The position numbers and the translations under genes are program-made. The notes under the pieces were generated by a model. It worked only from the letters and a program-made list of their open reading frames with translations. It had not been told where the DNA came from and ran no database searches. From assembly GCA_963817015.1 (NCBI GenBank), contig CAWFMV010000007.1, positions 1,302,001-1,366,000 of the forward strand: 64,000 nucleotides of DNA, read 5' to 3'. Origin of the DNA: VAZQ01 sp963817015 (GTDB lineage Bacteria > Pseudomonadota > Alphaproteobacteria > Rhizobiales > Xanthobacteraceae). The first letter of the stretch is position 1, and each line of letters begins with the position of its first letter. Shown in pieces: positions 19,908 to 28,934 of the stretch.

Positions 19908-20898
19908 CTAGTCCAAATAGCTGCGCTTGCCGGTCTGGATCAGCTCATAGAGCGCGCGGATCTCTCCCGCCAGGCGATTGTAGTTGCGCCAATCCTTGTA
20001 TTGCGGGAACGTCAGCGTCTTGATCGCATCGTCGACGCTCACGCCCTTCGCGACCGCGTCCTTCACTGTCGCGTATTCATCCGCCAGCATGGCGGCGAGC
20101 TCCTTGACGTCGGCGCGTGTCGCGACGTCGCCGTGCGCCGGCAGGATGCGGTCGACATCCATCGCGGCGACCTGCTCCAGGAGCTTGACCCAGCTGTCGA
20201 CCGACGGCGTGAACGCCATGTTGGGCATGCTGCGCTTGCCGAACGCGCCGGGCGTGAACAGTGCGCGCGCGTGCGGGAAGGCCACGAAAGTGTCGCCGGC
20301 CTGCTGGCCGGGACCGAGATACATCAGCCGCACCTCGCGCCCGCCGAGCTTGATGGTCATGTTGCTGTCGAACGTCACGTCGGGCAGGACGAGCTTCACT
20401 TCGCTCGGATCGAGATTCTGGTTCTTGAAGCCGTCGATGCGGCGCGCCATCTCCTTGGCCTGCACATGCTGCATGATGCGCGCGGTCTCGGCCTGCGCCA
20501 CGAAGGTTGCGCCGGTGGCCTTGAACGGCGCATTGCCGAAATGATGGTCGCCATGGAAATGGGTGTTGATCACCCACTTGATCGGCTTGTCGGTCACCTT
20601 GCGGATCATGTCGAGCAGCGCCTGGCCGTGGCGCGGATGCGTGCGGGTATCGATCACCAGCACGCCCTCGTCGGTCACCATGAAGACCGCGTTCGAGCCG
20701 GCAAACTCGTAGAAGAAATAGAGGTCGTTGGTGATCTGCTTGAGCTCGGCCGGCGGGGCGGCGCGGCCTTGGGCCGCGGCAGGAGCAGGCGCGAGCGCAA
20801 CCGGCAACGGTCAGCGCAAGGATCATCCCCAGGAGCAGGCGGCGGTGGGCCAAAGCCGAGAGCCTGCCCACGATTGCCAGGAATGCTGTTGTCGCCAT
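19908..20898 (-). CDS. Exported metallo-beta-lactamase-fold hydrolase (frameshift in signal peptide)
   Basis: About 330 residues. The zinc-binding motif THFHGDHHFG and later LPAHGD and GPGQQAGDTFV place it in the MBL superfamily. The ATG at 20898 follows GGGAGGAATTCA and begins a signal peptide (LLLGMILALTV), with a one-base shift near 20805 before AAAQGRAAPP. Secreted MBL-fold proteins often accompany PQQ dehydrogenases (the so-called quinoprotein relay metallohydrolases). That is a plausible role here but is not proven by the sequence. Confidence 0.85.
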
Positions 20899-21057
20899 TG
20901 AATTCCTCCCGATCGACATCGTGGGCGGCCTGGTAGGCTTGGTCGCCACCGCCGAGCTTGGTGCGAGGTTAGAGCATCCGCGGTGCCGATACGAGAACCT
21001 TGACCGCGGCCGTCTGCCACGCAAACCTTGGCGTGTCCGCAGGCAGGAAACGCGCTG

Positions 21058-21837
21058 ATGCCCAAACGACTCAAATGGCTGACAACGATCTGCGCGCTCG
21101 CGCTCGGCACCCTGGCGGCGCTTGCGGCCGAAATCGATGACTTCCTGGCTGGCACCAGCCGGTCCTGCGTGCAGTGCGATCTCTCCGGGCGTGATCTGCA
21201 GTCGCGCAACTTTTCCCGCACCCGGCTCGACCAGGCCAATCTGAAGGACGCGAACCTCACCGCTGCGTCGTTTTTCCGCGCCAGCCTGGTGCGGGCGAAC
21301 CTGTCGGGTGCGAAGCTTGCTGGCGCCAATCTGAATGTGGTCGATGCCAAGTGGGCGAGCTTCGCGGGGGCCAATCTCGAGGAGGCGTTGCTGTTCGAGG
21401 CGGATCTTGGCAGTGCCGATCTCTCGGGGGCCAATCTCAAGGCCGCCAAGCTTGGGCGCGCCCGGCTCAACCAGGCCAACCTGGCCGGTGCCAAGCTTCC
21501 AGCTGCTGATCTGCGTGGCGCGCGGCTCGCTGGCGCCAAGCTCACCGGTGCTGACCTGCGCGCCGCCGCGCTGCACGCCCAGAACCTGCGCGAGCTCGAC
21601 CTGCGCGGCGCCGACTTTACCATGAGCGATATGCCGGAGGTCGATCTGCGCGGCGCCGATCTGCGGGACGCGCAGCTCGCCGGCGTCGACCTCTATGGTG
21701 CGAACCTGAACTCGGCCGATCTGCGCGGCGCCAATTTCGAGGGTGCCAACCTGACCAACGCCATCCTGACCGACGCGCGCCTCGAAGGCGCCAAGTTCGA
21801 CGGCGCCATCATGCCGGACGGCAAGCGGCGGGAGTGA
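21058..21837 (+). CDS. Exported pentapeptide-repeat protein
   Basis: 259 residues with a signal peptide (MPKRLKWLTTICALALG) and then about 35 tandem A(D/N)Lxx repeats (for example ANLKDANLTAAS, ADLRGARLAG), predicted to fold as a right-handed square beta-helix. A C-x-x-C pair (CVQC) lies just after the signal sequence. I preferred the ATG at 21058 to 21028 because it follows AGGCAGGAAA and starts the signal peptide directly. Function unknown; possibly a scaffold in the periplasm. Confidence 0.88.
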   Translation: MPKRLKWLTTICALALGTLAALAAEIDDFLAGTSRSCVQCDLSGRDLQSRNFSRTRLDQANLKDANLTAASFFRASLVRANLSGAKLAGANLNVVDAKWASFAGANLEEALLFEADLGSADLSGANLKAAKLGRARLNQANLAGAKLPAADLRGARLAGAKLTGADLRAAALHAQNLRELDLRGADFTMSDMPEVDLRGADLRDAQLAGVDLYGANLNSADLRGANFEGANLTNAILTDARLEGAKFDGAIMPDGKRRE

Positions 21838-21854
21838 GCCGGCCTCAGTCCTTT

Positions 21855-21868
21855 TTGACCTTTATCAA
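21855..21868. promoter_or_regulatory. FNR/NnrR-type binding site
   Basis: TTGAC-CTTT-ATCAA is a near-perfect match to the TTGAT-N4-ATCAA consensus of FNR/Nnr/DNR regulators. It lies about 100 bases upstream of the nitrite reductase start, which fits oxygen- and nitric-oxide-responsive control of denitrification. Confidence 0.75.
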
Positions 21869-21966
21869 TGACCGTCAGGGGCGATGTGATTTTTTGTCCT
21901 GGTCACATTCGTCCGACCCAGCTCCGGCCACCTCCCCAAATCCTTTGCAAACACAGGACCAGCCAG

Positions 21967-23481
21967 ATGCCCAAGTTTCTCCGTTGCGCGGGCCTCCGAG
22001 GCGCCGTTGTCGTTGCTTCATTGCTGGCGATTCCGGCAATCGCGGTGGCTCAGCATTCCATGCAGGATCATGCCGCGCCATCCGGCAGCTCAGGCGCAGT
22101 CCCGCGCGATCAAGTGCTGGCGCAAGCCTCGCCACAAGCGCCGTCGCAGTCGGCGATGCCGATGATGCCTGGGATGGGCCAAGGCGACATGCACGCGCCG
22201 CTGATCATCACCCTGCGATCGGGCATTGCGGGTGGACGTATGGTCTATATCGGCGTGGGCGGCGAGATCGATGAGCAGGTCAATCCGACGCTGCAGGTTC
22301 ACGAGGGCGAAACCGTACAGATAAACCTCATCAACGGTGAAGGCGCGGAACACGATATCGTGCTGGATCAATATGCCGCGCGCTCAGGTCGAGTGCAGGC
22401 GAAAGGCGCGAGCACATCGCTTGTCTTCACTGCCGACAAGACTGGCGAGTTCATCTATTTCTGCACGATTGCGGGCCATCGAGAGGCCGGAATGGAAGGG
22501 CGGATCAGGGTTCTGCCCGGCGCCCGGACGGCCCCTCCGTCGGTGGCACAGGATATCAGCCGCGATCCAACAGACCTGAGCGCGCCCTTGCGCGGCCGGT
22601 TGCCGCAGGTCGTGCGCGTCGATCTCGCTACAGTCGAGCTCAAGGGCCAGCTTGCGGACAAGACGAGCTACGACTTCTGGACCTTCAACGGCAAAGTGCC
22701 CGGGCCCTTCGTGCGCGTGCGCGTCGGCGATACGGTCGAGGTGCATATGAAAAACGATCCGTCGAGCATCATGTTTCACTCGGTGGATTTTCACGGCGCG
22801 ATCGGTCCTGGCGGCGGAGCGGAGTTCACCCAGGCTGCCCCGGGCGAAGAAAAGGTCGTGACCTTCAAGGCGATGGTGCCGGGACTCTATGTCTACCATT
22901 GCGCCACGCCGAGCGTGCCGCACCACATCACCAACGGCATGTATGGGCTCTTGCTGGTTGAACCGGAAGGCGGATTGCCCCAAGTCAATCGCGAATTCTA
23001 TGTCATGCAAGGCGAGCTATACACGACGAAGCCCTTCGGCACGAACGGCCATCAGGAAATGGACTACAGCAAGCTCTCGACCGAGCGGCCGGAATATTTC
23101 GTCTTCAATGGGGCGGTCAGTGCGCTGACGAAGGCGCATCCCCTGCGCGCCAGTGTCGGTGAAACGGTGCGAATCTACTTCGGCGTCGGAGGGCCGAATT
23201 TCACCTCGTCCTTCCACGTCATCGGCACGATCTTCGATCGAGCCTATGAAGGTGCGAGCCTTCTCTCACCACCCCTGCAGGGTGTGCAGACAGTGACAGT
23301 CCCACCGGGCGGTGCAAGCATGGTGGAATTCAAGCTCCATCGTGGCGGACGCTACACGCTCGTCGACCACGCTCTGTCGCGCCTCGAACGCGGGCTGGTC
23401 GGCTTCCTGCAAGTCGACGGTCCGGAGGACGACGAGATCATGCATAAGGGGCCAGCCGCAACGCCGGTATCGCGGAGATAA
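21967..23481 (+). CDS. nirK: Copper nitrite reductase with extra N-terminal cupredoxin domain
   Basis: 504 residues; reduces nitrite to nitric oxide in the periplasm. After the signal peptide (cleavage near AVAQ) and a Met/Pro/Gln-rich linker comes an additional cupredoxin domain (about 78-185) with its own type 1 copper ligands His129, Cys166, His171 and Met176. The usual two NirK domains follow: type 1 ligands His271, Cys312, His320, Met325; type 2 ligands His276, His311, His417; active-site Asp274 and His468. The fused layout is like the Hyphomicrobium denitrificans enzyme and may let the protein take electrons without a separate pseudoazurin. Start chosen at the signal peptide ATG. An FNR-type box lies upstream. 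Confidence 0.94.
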   Translation: MPKFLRCAGLRGAVVVASLLAIPAIAVAQHSMQDHAAPSGSSGAVPRDQVLAQASPQAPSQSAMPMMPGMGQGDMHAPLIITLRSGIAGGRMVYIGVGGEIDEQVNPTLQVHEGETVQINLINGEGAEHDIVLDQYAARSGRVQAKGASTSLVFTADKTGEFIYFCTIAGHREAGMEGRIRVLPGARTAPPSVAQDISRDPTDLSAPLRGRLPQVVRVDLATVELKGQLADKTSYDFWTFNGKVPGPFVRVRVGDTVEVHMKNDPSSIMFHSVDFHGAIGPGGGAEFTQAAPGEEKVVTFKAMVPGLYVYHCATPSVPHHITNGMYGLLLVEPEGGLPQVNREFYVMQGELYTTKPFGTNGHQEMDYSKLSTERPEYFVFNGAVSALTKAHPLRASVGETVRIYFGVGGPNFTSSFHVIGTIFDRAYEGASLLSPPLQGVQTVTVPPGGASMVEFKLHRGGRYTLVDHALSRLERGLVGFLQVDGPEDDEIMHKGPAATPVSRR

Positions 23482-23557
23482 CTAGTGGTCCAATTCTAAC
23501 ATTCGCATCCCTTCTCGGCGGGCTCTCTTGCGAATGTTAGAATCAAAGGACCACTAG
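23482..23557. repeat. CTAGTG palindrome, site 1 element 1
   Basis: A 76-base palindrome beginning CTAGTGGTCC directly after the nirK stop codon and ending GGACCACTAG, with inner arms CTAACATTCGC and GCGAATGTTAG. It forms a tandem pair with the next element. Confidence 0.85.
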
Positions 23558-23569
23558 CAATATAGGTTT

Positions 23570-23648
23570 CTAGTGGAGCTTTGGATTTGACATTCGCTTT
23601 GCGAGCCCGCGGCTGAGTGGGTAGCGAATGTCAAATCCGCTCCACTAG
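23570..23648. repeat. CTAGTG palindrome, site 1 element 2
   Basis: A 79-base palindrome with ends CTAGTGGAGC and GCTCCACTAG and inner arms TTTGACATTCGC and GCGAATGTCAAA. Its terminal CACTAG provides the TAG stop codon of the convergent gene at 23645. Confidence 0.85.
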
Positions 23649-24385
23649 CGTTTAATCGCCGGATCAAACAGCTCGAACCGCGTCCAGCTCTCGAACTGGT
23701 TCTGCGTGTACTCGCCGGTCGCCTGGTCGATCTCGCTCTGGCCGGGCTTGCGCAGGAAACGCGCCTCCACCATCAGGTAACGCTCGGGCGTCACCTTCTC
23801 GCAGCGCTGCTTGAGGAAAATGCCGCCGACCGGCGTTTCGCCCGGCGCCGGCGGGAAATCGGTGCAGCTCCAGCCGGCCGGATCGTAGCGGTTGATGATG
23901 GCGAGCCGCAGCAGATGCGCCATCCGCCGCGCGCCGGGATCGCCGCGCGGGTCGCTGACGAACCGGAGGCCGCGCAGGATGCCGTCACGATCGAACAGCA
24001 CCGAGAGGATGATCGGATGTCCGGCGACGCGTGTGCCCATGCGGCCGAGCGTGACCGGGTCGTCGATGGCCCTGCCGACATATTCGCTCGTGTCGTCAAA
24101 GCGGACATAGACCTCATGCAGGCCGTTGTCTTCGGGCCGGCATTTGCCGAACTCCGACCAGTCGAGCAGGCGCTGGCGCGGCGCGCCGCCGTTGCTGCCG
24201 CAGGCGAACTCGCCGAAACCGTCGGCGCTCATCGATTTCGCGTTGAGGCCGAGCTTCAGCCGGCGAATCTCGCCCTGGTCCTCGCGCGGCTGCGCCAGCG
24301 CGGGCAGGCTTGCGAGCATGAGCGCAAGCGCAAAGCTGGCGCGGCAAAGCCGCGCCAGCGAGGTGTTGTGTCGAGTGCCGCTCAC
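23645..24385 (-). CDS. Exported protein of unknown function coupled to dehydrogenase F
   Basis: 246 residues with a signal peptide (cleavage near ALAQ). Contains paired Cys residues (FACGSNG, FGKCRPEDN, WSCTDF, QRCEK) that could form disulfides. The GTG start overlaps the stop of dehydrogenase F in a GTGA junction, so the two are translated together. That tight coupling suggests a periplasmic accessory factor for the quinoprotein. It shows no similarity I recognise to XoxJ or to a cytochrome c. Its stop codon lies inside a CTAGTG repeat. Confidence 0.85.
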   Translation of the reverse strand: MSGTRHNTSLARLCRASFALALMLASLPALAQPREDQGEIRRLKLGLNAKSMSADGFGEFACGSNGGAPRQRLLDWSEFGKCRPEDNGLHEVYVRFDDTSEYVGRAIDDPVTLGRMGTRVAGHPIILSVLFDRDGILRGLRFVSDPRGDPGARRMAHLLRLAIINRYDPAGWSCTDFPPAPGETPVGGIFLKQRCEKVTPERYLMVEARFLRKPGQSEIDQATGEYTQNQFESWTRFELFDPAIKR

Positions 24386-26151
24386 AGCCCGAACACGAAC
24401 AGCATCGACGCCGTCGCGGTGTTCTTCAGCTCGGGTGCCACCGCCAGGATGGCGGTTGGCTGCCTCGATCCGACCAGCACCGCCACGTACTGCTTGCCGT
24501 TGACCGAGTAGGTGATCGGCGGCGCGTTGATGCCGGTGCCGAGGTTCACGCTCCAGACCTCCTGCATGGTCTTGGCATCGTAGGCCGCGAAGGTGCCGTC
24601 GACGTGGCCCATGAAGACGAGGTTGCCGGCGGTCGCCAGCAGCGCCGCCGTAGGTCGGATAGTCGACCCTCGCCTGGCCCTTGACCTCGCCGGTGACCGG
24701 ATCGACCGCCTTGATGGCGCCGGTCAGGCGGTCCGGGCGTTCGAGTCCCGCCGCCGGCGAAGCGGTCGCGTGGCTTCACCGTCCCGCCCTGATCGACGAA
24801 GTCCTTCTGCTCCTCCGTGAACAGGTAGTTGCAGCCTTCCTTCGACGGGATGTAGAGCAGGCCGGTGCTCGGGATTGTAGGCGCCGGGCTCCCAGTTCTT
24901 GCCGCCGGAATGCGCCGGGCAGAGCTGCTCGCTGTTGGGGTTGGCGCGGGTGCCGTGGCTGCGCGGGGTGTATTCCTGCACGTCCTTGGTGGGATCGTAG
25001 TTGAGCGGCCGGCCGGTCTTCGGGTCGAGCCCGGTCGTCCAGTTCAGCTTGTCGACATACTGCTTGCCGGCCACGAACGAGCCGTTCACGCGGTCGAGCA
25101 CGTAGTAGAAGCCGTTGCGGCCGCGTGCACGACGAGCTTGCGGTCCTCGCCATTGACCTTGGCGTTGATGATCGGGTGCTCGGAGATTTCGTCGAAGTCG
25201 TACGGATCGTTGGGCGTGTACTGGTAGCCCCACTTGATCTTGCCGTCGGACGGCGAGAGCGCGAGCACGCTCGCGGCCCACTTGTTGTCGCCTGGCCGAT
25301 ATTCCGGATCCCAGTCGGGGCCGGCATTGCCGATGCCCTGATAGAACGTGTCGGTCTCCGGGTCGTAGGTTGCGGTCTCCCAGATCGAGCCGCCGCCGTG
25401 CTTCCAGCGCTCCTTGCCGTCCTTCCAGGTCTCGTTGCCAGGCTCGCCGGCGCCCGGGATGGTGTAGGTGCGCCAGACCTGCTTGCCGGTGTTGAGATCG
25501 GTGCCGTCGATCCAGCCGCGAATGCCGTATTCACCGCCGGCGCTGCCGACGATCGCAATGTCGCGCACGATCAGCGGCGCCGCGGTCAGCGTCTCGGCGA
25601 TCGCCGGATCGGCGATCTTGCGCTCCCAGACCTTCTCGCCGGTCGCCTTGTTGATGGCGAACAGCCGGCCATCGAGCGAGATCGAGATGATCTTGTCCTT
25701 CCAGAGCGCGACGCCGCGGTTGTTGACGCCGCAGCAGGCGACATCGCCCGCCCAGGCCTTGTCGGTCTCGGGATCGAACGCCACTTGAAGGTGCCCTTCT
25801 TGCCGCTCGTTACATCGATGGCGTAGACCGTGCCCCAGCCGTCGGTCACGTACATGACGCCGTCCTCGACGATCGGCGTGCGCTTCCAGGTTGCCGAGCT
25901 TGTAGCGGGTGCCGGCGCCTTCGATGCCGCCGAGCGCGACGCTGAACGCGATCTTGAGATTCTTGACGTTGCTCGGTGTTGATGTTCTTGAGCTGCGAGA
26001 AGCGGTGGCCCTCGTAGTTGCCGTGATGCAGCAGCCAGTTCTGCGGCTCCTTGCCGACGTTGAGCGAACGCTCATGCGTCATGTCGGCGGCGCTCACCGG
26101 CGTGAGTGCGGTCGCCATCAGCAGCAATGCAGCGATTGATAGAGATTTCAT
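24382..26151 (-). CDS. PQQ-dependent methanol/ethanol-family dehydrogenase, paralogue F (frameshifted)
   Basis: Quinoprotein of about 585 residues, of a different subtype from A-E and closest to G (signal peptides MKSLSIAALLLMATAL and MKSLSIAALLLMASAL). It keeps the standard family features: vicinal disulfide pair in GDVACCGVNNRG, metal-binding Glu in GGEYGIRG, Asn in GIGNAGPDWDP, and catalytic Asp plus second Asp in YDFDEISEH, the lanthanide-type signature. Frame breaks occur near 25970, 25890, 25785, 25125, 24870, 24750 and 24650. Three 19-base direct repeats lie just upstream. The stop overlaps the next gene. Predicted periplasmic alcohol oxidation. Confidence 0.88.
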
Positions 26152-26197
26152 CAGTTCCCTCCCTTGGGCCGCCAGTTCAGGGCGCCGCCCGTGCTCG

Positions 26198-26254
26198 ATG
26201 TCTGTCTTATAGGGGAATGTCTGTCTTAAAGAGGAATGTCTGTCTTACAGAGGA
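26198..26254. repeat. Three tandem 19-bp repeats upstream of dehydrogenase F
   Basis: Units ATGTCTGTCTTATAGGGGA, ATGTCTGTCTTAAAGAGGA and ATGTCTGTCTTACAGAGGA lie head to tail, 47 bases upstream of the minus-strand start at 26151. They could be regulator binding sites or a simple slipped-strand expansion. Confidence 0.85.
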
Positions 26255-26304
26255 AGTTGTCGCCGGCGCGGCGAAACCGCCGCGCCGGCATTGAGATCGT
26301 GGCA

Positions 26305-28090
26305 TTAGAGCCCGAACACGAACAGCATCGACGCCGTCGAGGTGTTCTTGAGCTCGGGCATGTTCCCGAGCATGGCGGCCGGCTGCCTCGCGCCCACCAG
26401 CACGGCGACGTACTGCTTGCCGTTGACCGAGTAGGTGACCGGCGGCGCGTTGATGCCGGTGCCGAGGTTGACGCTCCAGACCTCCTTCATGGTCTTGGCA
26501 TCATAGGCCGAGAACGTGCCGTCGAGATGGCCGGCGAAGATCAGGTTACCGGCGGTCGCGAGCAGGCCGCCGAAGTTCGGATAGTCGAGCCTGATCTGGC
26601 CCTTGGTCTCGCCGGTCACCGGGTCGACCGCCTTGATGGCGCCGTAGCGCTGTCGGCAGGTTTCTGTTGCCGCCGCCGGCGAAGCGCTCGCGCGGCTTCA
26701 CGGTGCCGCCCTGGTCGACGAAGCTCCTTCTGCTCCACGGTCGTGATACGATGTTGCAGCCTTCGATCGACGGGATGAAGAGCAGGTTGAGGTCGGGATT
26801 GTAGGCGCCGGGCGGCCAGTTCTTGCCGCCGAAGTGCGACGGGCAGGCAGCGGATTGCGGTCCCGGGCGGCGCGGCATGCCGTGGCTGCCGCGCGTGTAG
26901 ACCTGCACGTCCTTGGTCGGATCGTAGTTGAGCGGCTTGCCGGTCTTCGGATCGAGCCCGGTGGTCCAGGTCAGCTCGTCGACATACTGCTTGCCGAACA
27001 CGAACGAGCCGTTGACGCGGTCGAGCGCGTAGTAGAAGCCGTTGCGCGCCGCGTGCACGACGAGCTTGCGGTCCTCGCCGTTGACCTTGCCGTTGATGAT
27101 CGGGTGCTCGGAGATTTCGTCGAAGTCGTACGGGTCGTTCGGGCGTGTACTGGAAGCCCCACTTGATCTTGCCGTCGCGACGGCGACAGCGCGAGCACGC
27201 TCGCGGCCCACTTGTTGTCGCCCGGCCGGTATTCGACGTCGTAGTCGGGACCGGCATTGCCGATGCCCTGGTAGAACGTGTCGGTCTCCGGGTCGTAGGT
27301 CGCGGTTTCCCAGATCGAGCCGCCGCCGTGCTTCCAGCGCTCCTGGCCGTCCTTCCAGGTTTCGTTGCCGGGTTCGCCGGCGCCCGGAATCGTGTAGGTG
27401 CGCCAGAGCCTGCTTGCCGGTGTTGAGGTCGGTGCCGTCGATGATAGCCGCGGATGCCGAATTCGCCGCCGGCCGCGCCCACGATGGCGATGTCGCGCAC
27501 GATCAGCGGCGCGAGCGTGATGGTCTCGGCAATTGCCGGATCAGCGATCTTGCGCTCCCAGACCTTCTCGCCGGTCGCCTTGTTGAGCGCGAACAGCCGG
27601 CCATCGAGCGTGATCGAGATGACCTTGTCCTTCCAGAGCGCGACGCCGCGGTTGTTGACGCCGCAGCAGGCGACATCGCCGGCCCAGGCGCTTGTCGGTC
27701 TTGGGATCGAAGCGCCAGCGGAAGGTGCCCTTCTTGCCGCTCGTCACGTCGATGGCGTAGACGCGTGCCCCAGCCGTCCGGCACGTACATGACGCCGTCT
27801 TCGACGATCGGCGTGGCTTCAAGATTGCCGATGCTTGTAGCGGGTGCCGGCGCCTTCGATGCCGCCGAGCCCGACGCTGAACGCGATCTTGAGGTCCTTG
27901 ACGTTGCTCGGAGTTGATGGTCCTTGAGCTGCGAGAAGCGGTGGCCCTCGTAGTTGCCGTGGTGCAGGAACCAGTTCTGCGGCTCCTTGCTGGATGCCGT
28001 GAGCGCACGCTCGTGCGTCATGTCGGCTGCGCTCACCGGCGTGAGCGCGCTTGCCATCAGCAGCAATGCGGCGATTGATAGCGATTTCAT
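26305..28090 (-). CDS. PQQ-dependent methanol/ethanol-family dehydrogenase, paralogue G (frameshifted)
   Basis: Sister gene of F, about 585 residues, start at 28090 with a clear signal peptide (TPVSAADMTHERAL). Pieces include GGEFGIRG, GIGNAGP, YDFDEISEH (lanthanide-type Asp-x-Asp) and a DIAGPA/CC-containing segment equivalent to the vicinal Cys loop of F. Frame breaks near 27920, 27840, 27770, 27690, 27445, 27410, 27175, 27145, 26730 and 26655. It precedes F on the same strand with a 153-base gap, so the two may share a transcript. With so many indels it is either a pseudogene or, more likely, a poorly sequenced intact gene. Confidence 0.87.
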
Positions 28091-28321
28091 GCGATTCCTC
28101 CCTGGCTTTCCAAATCGAGCCGGCTCTGTGTGACGGGTTGCCAGCCATGCCGCGACTTTGTCGCGGTCGCCGTTAACTTGCTGGAAAGCGTAGTCGCTTG
28201 CGTCAAGCTCGGCAATACAGTTGCGTTCGTTAAGTCACGGCGGCCGAGGCGTGACGCTCACCAAGCCGCCGGTATCTCTTTCGTCAGGTGTGGGGTCCTG
28301 CCCAACCGCTCGTGTTGACGG

Positions 28322-28669
28322 CTACTGTTGGGTGCACGATGTCAGCTCTTTCTCCTCGATCGAGAAGATCTCGCCGGCCTCGAGCTCGAGATTGCGGACG
28401 ATGCAGGTCCGCTTCAGACATCGACGAGCTTGGCGTCGTAGCGGCCGGGGGGCGTATCGGTGATGCGCAGCCGCTCGTCGGCATCAACCGTGCCGTCCCG
28501 GTCGTTCTTGCACTGGTTGGCGCCCCAGTTGGTCGTGCCGGCCGGGCGCCAGATAGAACTCGGAGATGGTGTGGCGCGTCAGATTCCAGAAGCGCGTCGG
28601 GCGCTCCGCGGCGAAAGCCGACGTGACGGTTGCGGCGAGCACGAAAACAATAAGTGCGGTTTTGCGCAT
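28322..28669 (-). CDS. Small exported RFWNLT-family protein, paralogue 2 (two compensating frameshifts)
   Basis: 116 codons from ATG 28669, signal peptide MRKTALIVFVLAATVTSAFA, then TRFWNLTRHTISEFYLAP. A shift near 28550 and another near 28415 cancel in length. Read through, it matches paralogue 1 at 15.4 kb, including NWGANQCKNDRDGTVDADE and the end FSIEEKELTSC. The segment KNDRDGTVDADE resembles an EF-hand loop and also the DPDKDGT-type loops of lanmodulin, except for Lys at position 1. Located just upstream of dehydrogenases G and F. Confidence 0.75.
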
Positions 28670-28934
28670 GACACTTGCGCATTGTGGCGACGCTTCCTTG
28701 TGGCCATCCGACTGCTCACAGCATTCCTTGGCGCTTTTCGGCAGTCTGTTGCTTGCAGGCACCCTTTAGGGCGCCAGACGCCAATTGAGCCTAGCCTCGA
28801 TGCCGGATCGGGGGAAGGTGGCAAATTGTGGCGAATTTGTACGGACATCCTTCGCCATCATCTTGAACCCGCCGCGCTGCTGCGTCACTATCCCGCAGAC
28901 AAGAGCCCCGTCAGCGAGCCCGAGAAGAACACAT

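Noticed and set aside
23482..23648. Insertion sequence ends
   Set aside because: Palindromes without any transposase or target duplication; they fit short dispersed repeats.
26198..26254. CRISPR array
   Set aside because: The 19-base units adjoin with no spacers, and no cas genes are present.
56..28090. Calling all split dehydrogenases pseudogenes
   Set aside because: Both sides of each shift keep conserved residues, and the normally essential gyrB also has a shift, so sequence error is more likely.
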